Shown here piece after piece: positions 45,286 through 54,091 of a stretch of 64,000 nucleotides of DNA. The position numbers and the translations under genes are program-made. Position 1 is the stretch's first letter, and each line of letters starts with the position of its first letter. The notes beneath the pieces were generated by a model. The model worked only from the letters and a program-made list of their open reading frames with translations. It ran no database searches and was not told the origin of the DNA. Source of the stretch: JBDTSW01 sp963797835 (GTDB lineage Bacteria; Actinomycetota; Thermoleophilia; Solirubrobacterales; 70-9); assembly GCA_963797835.1 (NCBI GenBank), contig CAWCRN010000034.1, positions 14,450-78,449 of the forward strand, read 5' to 3'.

Positions 45286-47784
45286 GATCCCCAGCTCTCG
45301 TGTGCCGGCCGGAGCTCCCGGGCGGGGTTCATCGCCCAGCGGGCGTCCGCCGGGACCTCGGCACCCTTCATCAGGAAGGAATCCGGGTCGAGCGTGGCTT
45401 CGTCGCCCATCGTGGCGCCGTAGTGGATGAGCGCCCCGGTGCCGACGGTGCAGCCGGCGCCGATCGCGACCCGGTCGGACTTGAATGTCCCGTCCTCCTG
45501 GGAGTGGGGTTGGATCGTCGTCTGTGGGTTGAAGGCACATCCGTCGCCGACCGTGACCATCGTCTTCTCGTTGATCCTCAGGCCGTCGTCGAAGACGCGC
45601 TTACCGATCTCCACGCCGAGGGCGCGCCAGACGAGCGTCTTGAACGGCGTGCCGTTGAGGACCCGCGGCGGCTGCACGGCGAGCTTCCAGTAGCGCTCGT
45701 GCCACCAGAAATACGGGTCGTAGATCGAGCAGAACCGGGGGCCGAGCGCGCGGAAGCCGCTCGCGGCCCGCTCGACGAGCGCGTAGTAGGAGGCTGTGAA
45801 CGGGAGCGCCAGGACCAGCCCACCGGCGATGGCGGCAGCCCCTGCCGAGCCGTAAAAAGCGATCGCCCCGGCGCCGATCACGGTAAGCCCGAACACGTGG
45901 AGCCACCGCGTGAGCAGGAACAACCCCATCGTGGCGACGTTGTGGCGGTTCTTGGCGCCCAGGCGCTTGCGGAACTCCGCGCCGCGGCTGAGGTGGTCGA
46001 ACCGGCCGTCGCGCTGGACCGATCTTGGGATCTCGAAGCTCGGCGATCCGAGCAGGCCGATTCCCTCGCGGACGTCGCCGTCGACCGGGACCATCACCTT
46101 CGTCGCCAGGAGGCAGTTGTCGGCGGCCCGGCTCTGGGATGGGTAGGTGACGTAGTTGCCCAGGAAGCTCCTGCGCCCGATGGCCGCGCGGGAGACCCTG
46201 AAGGATGTGCTCGAGAAGTCGGCGTTCACGATCGAGAGGCCGTCGGCGGCCATCGTGCCGCTGCCCACGGAGGCCCCGAACGGGGTCTCGTGCTTCACCT
46301 CGAGGCCGAAGTTGGATCCGGTCTGCTCGACCCGGGAGAGGTCGTATCCGATCCAGTGCAGGTAGTTGACGATGTAGGAGCTGTCGCCGAAGAGGTAGGT
46401 GAAGAACGGGACGTTCGTCAGGCGGGCGATCGCCCGGTGGAGGGCGTAGCGGACGCCGTAGAGCGGGTAGGTCGTGTCCGGCCGGATCGCGAGGTTGAGC
46501 AGGCGCGGGACGGTCGTCACGACGGCCAGGCCCAGGACGGCGGCACCCGCGAATACCACTAGGGACGCGATCAGCGCGTTGCCGTAGAAGGCGGCGCTCG
46601 CCAGGTCCGCGGGCAAGGAGCTCCGCAGTTCGTCCAGCCCCGGCACGGTTGCGGCCAGCGCGACGACGACACCGACGGCGAGCGGCGCCGCCACGCCCAC
46701 GGCAGCCACGAGCTGAAGCCCCGAGTAGACCACCCTTCGCAGCCCGCCGGGCCGCCCCTGGGCGACCCCGCGGTGGTCCACCTCGGTCCGTTCCCTCGCC
46801 GGCGAGCCGCGCCGGCGCTCGCCGTCGGGCACGGCCTGTCCTTCGTGCAGCGATGAGGAGTGCCCGAGCTGCGCCTCATCGCCCAGCGATGGTCCCGATG
46901 TCGAGCACGGTCGTCTCGCCGACGAAAGCGTTGTGGCCGATGGTGACCGGGCCCGTCCGGATCACGCCGGCCTCGGCGCGGTAGCAGGTGAAGAACGAGT
47001 CCTTGCGGATCACAGCGCCCTCGCCGATCGCGAGCAGATCGGTGCAGACCGGCGCGTTGCGGGAGAAGACCACGGCGCCCCGCCCGATGCGCGCCCCCAG
47101 GGCTCGCAGGTAGACCACGTAGAGGGGGGACCCTGCGAACAGGACCATCGGGTTTCGCCGGATCAGTGTGGCGACGATCCAGAAGCGCACGTAGCCAAGG
47201 CTCCAGATGCGGATCTCGGTGGCCTTCCAGCGACCCGCCAGCGTCCACTTCGCCACGATCGGGAGCGCGGACATGGCCAGGAGCGCCGCGCCGCCGAACG
47301 CCGCCGCGCGCAGGTAGACGTCCACAGGGTCTGAGCCCGCCGAGATCCACTCGTACCCCGCCGCGATGCCAAGCGCGGCGCCCAGCGCGTATGCGACGAA
47401 CGCCAGCAGCTGGAGCGCGCCGCAGAGGAGATGGCTCAGACGGCCGGCGGGGGGAACGGGCGCGGGCTGCGCGACAGCATGCTCGTGCTCGGCTGGTGCG
47501 CCCGGCGCGTCGGCGACGGCAGTCGCCAGGCTCGCGATGGTCGGGTAGCGGTAGACGTCCTTGACCGAGATCGGGGGGAGGCCCTCGCGCTTTCGGACGC
47601 GGGCGCAGAACCGCGCCATCACGAGCGAGTCGACGCCGAGGTCGTCGAAGAAGTGGCTATCGGACGACACCCGCTCGACGCCAACCACGTCCGCCAGCAG
47701 CCCGGCCAGGACGGCCTCCGTGTCGGCGTTCGGCTCGGCGGGCGGCTCCGGGGCGGGGGAGGGCTTGGTCAGGAGCGTCGTCAT
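45273..47784 (-). CDS. Pls/PosA-type NRPS terminal-domain membrane protein with N-terminal PCP; one apparent frameshift
   Basis: About 836 residues after joining the break near 46883 (GGGCGATG for GGCGATG, restoring TIAGDEAQLGHSSSLHEGQAVPDG). Residues about 20-90 are a carrier domain (HFFDDLGVDSLVMARFCARVRKRE, Ser attachment site). Six or so membrane segments follow in two groups, interleaved with left-handed beta-helix stretches (ARIGRGAVVFSRNAPVCTDLLAIGEGAVIRKDS, MVTVGDGCAFNPQTTIQPHS, VAIGAGCTVGTGALIHYGATMG). This is the C-terminal architecture of epsilon-poly-L-lysine synthetase, here split from its adenylation domain. It may couple or export carrier-bound product. ATG 47784 overlaps the PPTase stop. 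Confidence 0.85.
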
Positions 47785-48431
47785 GGCCGCACCGAGGTCG
47801 CGGTCAGGATCAGGCCGCGGCCGACCGACCACCGGCCGTTGAACGAGCGCAGGTCGATGCCGGAAGCACGGGGAGCTTGGAGCCACGGCCGCGCCCGGAA
47901 CGTGCCGTCCGGGTGGAGTGTCGTCCCGACGTCCGTGAAGTCCAGCCAGCGGCGCGTCAGCGGGAACCACGCCTTGAAGACGGCCTCCTTGGCGCTGAAG
48001 AGGATCCGGTCCCAATGGAGGTCCGGGCGGGCTTCCTCCAACGCCGTCAGCTCCGCGCGCTCCTCGGGCCGGGCGACGAGCTCGAGCACGTCGGGGGGCA
48101 GCGGGGCATGCGGCTCGGCGTCAATCCCGACCGCGGCAAGGTCGCCGGACCTCGCCACGGCCGCGGCGCGGTAGCCGGCGCAGTGGGTCATGCTGCCGAC
48201 CACTCCGGCTGGCCACAGCGGCGCCCCATTCGCATCCGGCAAGATCGGGACGGCGGGGACTCCGAGCTGCTTGAGCGCACGGCGGGCGCAGTGCCGGACG
48301 GTGGCGAACTCGCTGCGGCGCCCCGCCACGGCGCCAGCCACCGCGGCGCCCTCGGCCGCGAACGGGGTCGAGCAGGCCACGTCGCCGAACGCCTCGGCGC
48401 CCACGGCCGAGCGCACGAGCTCCTCGATCAT
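47781..48431 (-). CDS. 4'-phosphopantetheinyl transferase (EntD/Sfp type)
   Basis: 216 residues. It activates carrier domains with phosphopantetheine from CoA. EntD-like motifs: EEFATVRHCARRAL-type (EFATVRHCARRALKQLG), PLWPAGVVGSMTHCAGYRAAAVA, VGIDAEPHAPLP (Mg2+ site) and RILFSAKEAVFKAWFPLT (catalytic WxxKEA-type). Start ATG 48431 matches the usual MIEEL N-terminus. The in-frame GTG at 48491 lies in the shared upstream block. It is the first gene of the cluster and very likely acts on the two PCP domains encoded just downstream. Confidence 0.92.
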   Translation of the reverse strand: MIEELVRSAVGAEAFGDVACSTPFAAEGAAVAGAVAGRRSEFATVRHCARRALKQLGVPAVPILPDANGAPLWPAGVVGSMTHCAGYRAAAVARSGDLAAVGIDAEPHAPLPPDVLELVARPEERAELTALEEARPDLHWDRILFSAKEAVFKAWFPLTRRWLDFTDVGTTLHPDGTFRARPWLQAPRASGIDLRSFNGRWSVGRGLILTATSVRP

Positions 48432-48487
48432 CGCGCTGCGTTCCTGCGGCGGACGGGCGGACGCGGGAACGGCTGGAGAGGTCGATC

Positions 48488-48565
48488 TCACACCGCGATG
48501 GTCGCGGCGGCCCCTGAGGCCCCGATGAGCCTCGAATGAGAAACTCCTCATCGCCGCGCGATGAG
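48488..48565 (-). promoter_or_regulatory. Upstream block P1 of the PPTase gene (repeat of P2)
   Basis: Strongly similar to 41847-41914. ATGAG-N6-CTCAT lies at 48536-48551; a further ATGAG at 48561-48565 makes CTCAT-N9-ATGAG with it. The remaining leader to 48431 shows nothing else. The block occupies the approximately 270 bp between the PPTase and the divergent surface protein gene. Confidence 0.6.
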
Positions 48566-48676
48566 GGTGACGGCTCTAGTCCACGCGCTCGATCGTGAAG
48601 CGCAGCATCGCCGGGGGGTCTCGGAAGGAGGGGACTCCTCCGGGGTCGCGAGGGCCGAGGAATCGGCCCGTTCGGG

Positions 48677-48682
48677 TTGACA
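48677..48682 (+). promoter_or_regulatory. TTGACA -35 box for the secreted repeat protein
   Basis: A consensus -35 hexamer, rare in this window. The -10 would fall near 48700 (17-bp spacing), which would favour a start after 48710, such as ATG 48736. Confidence 0.35.
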
Positions 48683-48699
48683 GCGCTACCGTAACTACG

Positions 48700-49848
48700 A
48701 TGCTGACTTTGAGCCGGGGGGTGGGAGCACCGAGGATGCTGCTGCGGGTTGCCGTCGTCGCAGCGCTACTCGCCTGCCTGCATGCGGCGCCTGCGCTGGC
48801 CGCGCCAACGGTCACGATCGACAGCGGCCCGGACGGACCCACCAACGAATCATCTCCGACGTTCGGGTTCACGGTGGAGGACGCAACCGCCGTCGAGTGC
48901 TCGGTCGACCAGGGCACCGGGGACTTCGGCCCCTGCACCACGGCAAGCAGCCATACGGACGGCCCGCTGGCGGGCGGTGATTGGACGTTTCGCGTCCGCG
49001 CGACCGACGATGTGCCCGAGACCACGACGGAGACCCGCGACTTCACCGTCGACACGGAGGCGCCCACGGTCACCCTCACGCCCCTGGGCCCCACGGGGCC
49101 CACCAACGATCCGCGCCCAAGCTTCGGCTGGACCACCGCGGCAGAGAATGCCCGCGAATGCTCGGTCGACCAGGGCACGATCAACTTCGGCCCGTGCACG
49201 TCCCTCAACCAGCATGACCAGCCGACCAACCTGGCTGACGGCGCCCACACCTTCCGCGTGCGCGTCACCGACCCGGCCGGCAACACGGCCTCGGCAACCC
49301 GCGACTTCAGCGTCGACACGGTCGGCCCCGTGGCCGAGGTGACGGGTCCCAAGAGGACCGGCGACCGCAAGCCCAACTTCCAGGTGTCCTCGCCTGAGGC
49401 GGGGGCCAGCCTCACCTGCAAGCTCGATGGCAAGCCGGCCGTCGGGTGCGTGTCGAACTTCGGGCCGGAGAGGAAGCTCAAGTTCGGCGCGCACGAATTG
49501 GTGGTAACCGCGCACGACCCCCTCGGGAACCCCGGACCACCACGGACGTTCCGGTTCAAGGTCCTGAGACCGCCGCTGGAGGCAGGCCGCGCGGGACGAA
49601 CCGTGGCCACTGCGCTCCGCCGCCACAAGTTCGCGAAGCCGGTGATCGGCAATCTCGAGCAGAGCTGCGCCCGGCGCGGCCGGTACACGTTCTCATGCCG
49701 GTTCTCCTCGGCCTTCCCCGGATACAGCCTGAAGGGACACGGACCGGTCGAGCTCCGGAGGGGGCGCATCTCCTATCGGTTCGTGGTGCGGGCGCAGGGC
49801 GAGAAGGTCGTCCTCACCGACGAGAACGAAGGAACGTTCCCGGGCTAG
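48700..49848 (+). CDS. Secreted protein with Ig-like (Big) repeats
   Basis: 382 residues from ATG 48700; ATG 48736 would give 370 and may be the true start. Signal peptide MLLRVAVVAALLACLHAAPALAA. Two repeats of about 90 residues begin PTVTIDSGPDGPTNESSPTFGF and PTVTLTPLGPTGPTNDPRPSFGW, share ECSVDQGT...FGPCT and end TRDFTVDT/TRDFSVDT. A third degenerate copy (VAEVTGPKRTGDRKPNFQV) follows. Each repeat has a Cys pair (about 24 residues apart), probably disulfide-linked. The C-terminal domain (AGRAGRTVATALRRHKFAKP, CARRGRYTFSCRFSS) is unrecognised. Likely cell-surface or matrix protein. Confidence 0.78.
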   Translation: MLTLSRGVGAPRMLLRVAVVAALLACLHAAPALAAPTVTIDSGPDGPTNESSPTFGFTVEDATAVECSVDQGTGDFGPCTTASSHTDGPLAGGDWTFRVRATDDVPETTTETRDFTVDTEAPTVTLTPLGPTGPTNDPRPSFGWTTAAENARECSVDQGTINFGPCTSLNQHDQPTNLADGAHTFRVRVTDPAGNTASATRDFSVDTVGPVAEVTGPKRTGDRKPNFQVSSPEAGASLTCKLDGKPAVGCVSNFGPERKLKFGAHELVVTAHDPLGNPGPPRTFRFKVLRPPLEAGRAGRTVATALRRHKFAKPVIGNLEQSCARRGRYTFSCRFSSAFPGYSLKGHGPVELRRGRISYRFVVRAQGEKVVLTDENEGTFPG

Positions 49849-49849
49849 C

Positions 49850-50440
49850 TCAGCACGGGAAGCCCCTGGGATCGACACAGGGTTCAGAGGGTGGCGGCGG
49901 CGCAACGGGCGCCGGAGCCGGAGCCGGAGCCGGAGTCGGAGTCGGAATCGGGGCGGGCACCGGTGTCGCGGCCGCCGCAGCCCGCGCTGCCCGCCTCTCC
50001 GCCCGCGCCTCCGCCTCCGCCGCTGCGGCGGCGGCCGCTGCTGCCTCGGCCGCCGCGATCGCTGCCTGCCTCCGCTCGACCGCCGTGGCGCCTTGCCGCG
50101 CCCCCGCCTCCGCACCGGCCTTCTCCGAGGCCGCTATGCCCGGCTGCTCTCCGGCGGATCTGCCGCGCTCCACTCCCCGCACGAAGGCGGCCTGCCGCGC
50201 GCCCTCGAACGCGTCCTGAAACGAGGACTGCTCGATCTCGGTCGCTCGTTCCGTACTGCCGCTGCTCCCGTTCCCGATCAGGTAGCCGAGGAACGAAAGC
50301 TCGATCGCCGCGACGCAGACCACGACAACAACGGAGACGGTCGGTCGTGCCACCCAGACCCTGGCGCGCCATCTGGGTCCGATGCGGTCGGGGCGCTCCT
50401 GTGAGGGCCACTCCTCCGTCGCTCGGAAGTGGGAACTCAT
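49850..50440 (-). CDS. Membrane-anchored Ala-rich coiled-coil protein with Pro-rich tail
   Basis: 196 residues. Cytoplasmic N-terminus (about 30 residues), one transmembrane segment (about 35-56: TVSVVVVVCVAAIELSFLGYLIG), a long Ala/Glu helix (about 70-155, AAAEAAAAAAAAAEAEARAERRAARAAA) and a PAPAPAP tail ending EPCVDPRGFPC with two cysteines. Motif RGVERGRSAGEQPG...GAEAGARQGA resembles the Gly-rich spacing in the upstream gene. No family function. The ATG overlaps the upstream stop by 4 bp. Confidence 0.7.
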   Translation of the reverse strand: MSSHFRATEEWPSQERPDRIGPRWRARVWVARPTVSVVVVVCVAAIELSFLGYLIGNGSSGSTERATEIEQSSFQDAFEGARQAAFVRGVERGRSAGEQPGIAASEKAGAEAGARQGATAVERRQAAIAAAEAAAAAAAAAEAEARAERRAARAAAAATPVPAPIPTPTPAPAPAPAPVAPPPPSEPCVDPRGFPC

Positions 50441-50800
50441 CGCGGGTCCGGCACCTGAATCCCCTGCGGCGGAGCGAGGTCGGCGCGCTCGAACTCGCTC
50501 GCGTATGCCTCTCTGTACGCAGCAGCGTACGCAGGGGCGTAGATGCGGTCGCGCGCCGACTCATAGCCCTGCTCGTACCCCTGCTTCGCACCCTTCTCGG
50601 CGCCCGCTTCGCGCCCATCGGCGATCGCGGCAGCGCGAAGCGCCTCTTGATCGACGTCAGGCGTACCGAGGAGGTACCCCCCGTAGCCAACGCCGGCCAG
50701 CAAGAGCGCAATCAAGAGCGCGCTGGCGACTCGCGCCCACGAGAACTCTGCCGCGACATTCCGCCACGACAGCCTGCGGCGTAGCCGCCTCCAAGACCAT
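50437..50800 (-). CDS. Small membrane protein paired with the 49850 gene, one apparent frameshift
   Basis: About 120 residues if one base is removed directly after ATG 50800 (ATGGTCT for ATGTCT). It then starts MSWRRLRRRLSWRNVAAEFSW with GGAGG placed 5 nt before the ATG. One membrane segment follows (ALLIALLLAGVGYGGYLLG), then EALRAAAIADGREAGAEKGAKQGYEQGYESARDRIYAPAYAAAYREAY, a Gly/Tyr-spaced helix. Without the correction only TTG 50715 gives a 92-residue protein. The function is unknown, and it forms a two-gene operon with the 49850 gene. Confidence 0.62.
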
Positions 50801-50918
50801 TCAAACCTCCGGATACTTGGGAAAGCTACCCGCCGCCGATCGGACAGGCCATCGAGCCCCTCGCTGTTGAACGCTGAAAAGCCCGGCGCGTCGTCTCCAC
50901 GTCCTCCTGCGACGTCGC

Positions 50919-51320
50919 CTACTCCGACAGCCCGGCGGCTTCGAGGGCCGACTCCCAGCTCGGGAAGAGCCGCTGGGAACCGACCCGTCCGCCCTCGAAC
51001 TCCGAGAAGACCGCTCCGATCTGCATCGTCATTGGGATGCCCGAACCCTTGGTTCGTCCCGTTAGCTCATTCAGGCAGACGACGGCATCGCCGGCGTCGC
51101 GCAGCTCTCGGACATCGAACCCGAAGTCATCGAAGTTGTCCCGCCATTGCCGGTCGAGCCTGCGAAGGCCATCGTGTCCGTGGTACTCCGGGTCGTCGGG
51201 CCAGTCAGGGATCGAGTACACGATCGTGTCCTCGGTGAAGAAGGGAAGGGCGGCCTCCATGCCCCCCGTCGCAAAAGCTTCGTAGGCCCGCCGGAGGATC
51301 TCGACGTTCTCCTGCGACAT
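50919..51320 (-). CDS. SnoaL-like NTF2-fold protein
   Basis: 133 residues. It begins MSQENVEILRRAYEAFATGGMEAALPFF and ends SWESALEAAGLSE, the standard ends of an expanded family in Solirubrobacterales-type genomes. Core strands: YHGHDGLRRLDRQWRDNFDDF, ELRDAGDAVVCLNELTGRTKGSG and GAVFSEFEGGRV. The cone-shaped fold may bind or isomerise small molecules. No substrate can be given. It shares ends with the next two entries. Confidence 0.85.
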   Translation of the reverse strand: MSQENVEILRRAYEAFATGGMEAALPFFTEDTIVYSIPDWPDDPEYHGHDGLRRLDRQWRDNFDDFGFDVRELRDAGDAVVCLNELTGRTKGSGIPMTMQIGAVFSEFEGGRVGSQRLFPSWESALEAAGLSE

Positions 51321-51323
51321 CGC

Positions 51324-51731
51324 CTACTCCGAGAGCCCGGCGGCTTCGAGGGCTTCCATTTTCGTCCGAAAAACCCTCAAGAAGACCCCCTGTCCGTCAC
51401 GGACCGTCCAGACGTGGACCAGGTCGCGATCGAGGACCACGCCGGTTTCGCGCATCGTGGCCGTCTCGTGCAGCACCGCGACGACGTGGTCGCCCGCGTC
51501 GACCAGCTCCTTCACTTCCGCCGAGTAGTCGTTCCAGCCGCTCACGTACGTGGCGAGCATGTCCGTCACGAAGGCATCGCGCCCTCGGCCCTGGTTCGGA
51601 ACGTCGGGGAGAGGGTGTGTGGAGATGTCCCACCCGATGTCCGGGTCGATCGTCTCGAGCCAGGCTTCGAGGTCGCCGCGCAACCACAGCTCGAACGATC
51701 GCCTCACGACCTCGACGTTCTCCTGCGACAT
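51324..51731 (-). CDS. SnoaL-like NTF2-fold protein, second copy
   Basis: 135 residues from ATG 51731. MSQENVEVVRRSFELWLRGDLEAWLETIDPDIGW, GRGRDAFVTDMLATYVSGWNDYSAEVKELVDAGDHVVAVLHETATM and the shared end KMEALEAAGLSE. It lies 3 bp upstream of the 51320 copy in the same direction, and the two differ through the middle, so they are diverged paralogues rather than a recent duplicate. The long reading frame above 51731 translates a tRNA remnant and is not coding. Confidence 0.85.
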   Translation of the reverse strand: MSQENVEVVRRSFELWLRGDLEAWLETIDPDIGWDISTHPLPDVPNQGRGRDAFVTDMLATYVSGWNDYSAEVKELVDAGDHVVAVLHETATMRETGVVLDRDLVHVWTVRDGQGVFLRVFRTKMEALEAAGLSE

Positions 51732-51769
51732 CGCCCCCGCAGTATCCCGCCCTGAAGCCACTTCGGCGA

Positions 51770-51814
51770 TGCCGGAGGCAGGACTCGAACCTGCGACACG
51801 CGGATTATGATCCT
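51770..51814 (-). other. tRNA 3' fragment, possible attachment-site remnant
   Basis: Read on the minus strand: part of an anticodon arm with CATAATCC, T arm GCAGG-TTCGAGT-CCTGC, acceptor 3' strand CTCCGGC and discriminator A. No matching 5' acceptor strand GCCGGAG or D arm precedes it. A 3' tRNA piece like this is what tRNA-targeting integrases leave at an att site. Repeated GTTGCGGCTGG words follow at about 51830-51910. Confidence 0.5.
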
Positions 51815-51977
51815 GTCCCTGCGGTTGCGGCTGGTTGCGGCTGGTGGGGCCTAGCCGCACGGGCCGTGCGTTTCCACGCCTGAAGCGCACGCGGCGAGTT
51901 GCGGCTGGTTGTGGATGGTGTGTTGCCCATCCGTTGCCCACATAGGTGGTGGCGATGCGAACGGGGCCGAGCGCGTC

Positions 51978-52216
51978 CTACTCCGATAGCCCGGCGGCTT
52001 CGAGAGCCTCGGCACGCTCACGAACGCTCTCAATGCGGATCACCTTGCGGCCGCGGAAAGACCAGAGCGTGAAGTAGGGCATCTCTGCCGGAACCCCGCT
52101 GCCGGTTCCGACGCCGTGCTGGCGCACGCCAGCGAGAACGCTGTCTCCCGTCGCGATGATCTCCTCTGCCTCGATGGTGAAGTGCGGCCACGGCTCCAGC
52201 AAGGTGGTCCGGGTGC
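51978..52216 (-). pseudogene. Truncated SnoaL-like gene
   Basis: Only the C-terminal half remains (HFTIEAEEIIATGDSVLAGVRQHG, MPYFTLWSFRGRKVIRIESV, ending AEALEAAGLSE). The usual MSQENVE start and the first two helices are missing. The sequence above about 52216 is unrelated. It lies across the tRNA fragment from the two intact copies, consistent with local rearrangement. Confidence 0.65.
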
Positions 52217-52318
52217 TCCTATTTCCACGGGCCAAATGCTGGACCCGCCCAAAGGACGCACTACCCTCCGGTCAAGCGACTGGCCAGCCAAGCTCGCAAG
52301 GACCGAGGAGGGAACACA

Positions 52319-54091
52319 GTGGCTCTTCGCATTGAAGACTACGCTCTGATTGGGGACACTGAGAGCGCGGCGCTCGTGGGCAAGAACGGGTCGATCGACT
52401 GGCTGTGTGCGCCTCGATTCGACTCCCCCGCGTTCTTCGCCGCATTGCTCGGTACCGATGCCAACGGCCAGTGGCAGATCGCGCCGGCGGGCGAGGCGCG
52501 CCGTGTCGAGCGGCGGTACCGGCCGGGCACACTGGTGCTAGAGACGGACTTCGAGACGGACGACGGCCTCGTCCGGCTGGTCGACTGCATGCCGCTGGGC
52601 GAGCGCAACCACGTCGTCCGGATCGTCGAGGGGCTGCGCGGCCGGGTAGCCATGCAGATGCAGGTCAGGCCGAGATTCGACTACGGCCACCTCATCCCGG
52701 CGACCGGCCGGATCGACCAGGGCATCTTCGCCGTGGCCGGGCCGGACGCGGTCTGCATGCGTACGCCCGCGGAGATGAGCGCGGAGGGCGGTGCGGCATC
52801 GGCGGCGTTCACGGTCTCGGAAGGCGAACGCGTCCCGTTTCACCTCGCCTGGTATCCCTCGCACCTCCCGCGTCCCGAGCCGATCGACCCGTTCAACATG
52901 ACGGCGCGGACGGAGTCGTGGTGGCGCGAGTGGTCGGGCCGCTGCACATACGAGGGCCCGCACGTGGAGGAGGTGCTGAGATCGCTCATCACGCTGAAGG
53001 CACTGACGTACGCGCCGACGGGCGCCATCGTCGCCGCGCTGACAACGTCGCTGCCGGAGGAAATCGGGGGAGAGCGAAACTGGGACTACCGCTTCTGCTG
53101 GCTGCGCGACGGCTCATTCACGCTTGCGCCGCTGGTGCAGAGCGGCTACATGGATGAGGCCGTCGCCTGGCTCGACTGGCTCCTACGGGCGATCGCGGGC
53201 GATCCGAGCCAGTTGCAGCTCATGTACGGCATCGGCGGCGAGCACAGGCTGACCGAGCTCGAGCTGCCCTGGCTGTCGGGCTACGAAGGCTCGAAGCCGG
53301 TACGCATCGGCAATGCCGCGAGCGAGCAGTTCCAGCTCGACATCTTCGGCGAAGTGCTGGCGGTGATCTACCGCGCATTCGAGCTCGGGCTGCCTCCGCG
53401 AGACAGGACGCGCTCGCCGGGAATCGAGCTCGGCGACGCGATCGAGCGCGTCGAGCGCATGTGGCGCGAGCCGGACGAGGGGATCTGGGAGATCCGCGAC
53501 AAGCAGCAGCACTTCACCTACTCCAAGGTCTCCGCCTGGACCGCGATCGATCGCGCGATCAAGTACTTCGAGGCGACAGGGGAGGATGCGCCCCTCGACC
53601 GCTGGCGGGCCGCTCGCGACGAGATCCATGCCGAGGTCCTGGCCAAAGGCTACGACGCCGAGCGCAACACGTTCGTCCAGTACTACGGCGGGAACGGCCT
53701 GGATGCGAGCCTGCTGCTCATCCCGATCTTCGGCTTTCTGCCGGCGGACGACCCGCGCGTCCTGGGCACGATCGACGCGATCCAGCAGGAGATCTGCGAG
53801 GGGCCGTTCGTCTGGCGCTACTCGACGGAGGGCGGCGTGGACGGGCTTGCCGGCGGTGAAGGGGCATTTCTCATCTGCTGCTTCTGGCTGGTGAGTGCGC
53901 TGGCGATGGCCGGGCGCGTGGAAGAAGCCGAGCGCAACCTAGAGCAGCTCACGGCGCTGCGAAACGATGTCGGCCTCTTCAGCGAGGAGTACGACCCCCA
54001 GAGCAAGCGCCTGTTGGGCAACTTCCCGCAGGCGTTCTCGCACATCGGACTGTTGCACGCCATCTACGCGATCAGCGAAGCACGCCAGTAG
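52319..54091 (+). CDS. GH15 glycoside hydrolase (trehalase/glucoamylase-like)
   Basis: 590 residues. N-terminal beta-sandwich: LRIEDYALIGDTESAALVGKNGSIDWLCAPRFDSPAFFAALLG. (alpha/alpha)6 barrel: GGERNWDYRFCWLRDGSFTL (about 250-270, the GH15 WDYRxxWxRDxx signature), AWLDWLLRAIAGDPSQLQLMYGIGGE, FTYSKVSAWTAIDRAI and DVGLFSEEYDPQSKRLLGNFPQAFSHIGLLHA with the general-base Glu. Actinobacterial relatives hydrolyse trehalose or maltooligosaccharides. No signal peptide, so cytoplasmic. The GTG start has GGAGGGAACACA upstream. Confidence 0.93.
   Translation: MALRIEDYALIGDTESAALVGKNGSIDWLCAPRFDSPAFFAALLGTDANGQWQIAPAGEARRVERRYRPGTLVLETDFETDDGLVRLVDCMPLGERNHVVRIVEGLRGRVAMQMQVRPRFDYGHLIPATGRIDQGIFAVAGPDAVCMRTPAEMSAEGGAASAAFTVSEGERVPFHLAWYPSHLPRPEPIDPFNMTARTESWWREWSGRCTYEGPHVEEVLRSLITLKALTYAPTGAIVAALTTSLPEEIGGERNWDYRFCWLRDGSFTLAPLVQSGYMDEAVAWLDWLLRAIAGDPSQLQLMYGIGGEHRLTELELPWLSGYEGSKPVRIGNAASEQFQLDIFGEVLAVIYRAFELGLPPRDRTRSPGIELGDAIERVERMWREPDEGIWEIRDKQQHFTYSKVSAWTAIDRAIKYFEATGEDAPLDRWRAARDEIHAEVLAKGYDAERNTFVQYYGGNGLDASLLLIPIFGFLPADDPRVLGTIDAIQQEICEGPFVWRYSTEGGVDGLAGGEGAFLICCFWLVSALAMAGRVEEAERNLEQLTALRNDVGLFSEEYDPQSKRLLGNFPQAFSHIGLLHAIYAISEARQ

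Noticed and set aside
46862..46895. Inverted repeat GCGATGAGG...CCTCATCGC resembling the P1/P2 operator half-sites
   Set aside because: It lies inside the reconstructed Pls-like reading frame (GDEAQLGHSSSLHEG), conserved in that family, so it is explained by coding.
48441..48551. A longer PPTase or a conserved leader peptide reading through blocks P1 and P2
   Set aside because: Differences between the two blocks fall at all codon positions, and family alignment starts at MIEEL; kept only as a possibility within the operator finding.
51734..51941. Upstream extension of the 51324 SnoaL frame
   Set aside because: It translates the tRNA fragment (NPRVAGSSPASG-type string), and MSQENVE at 51731 is the standard family start.
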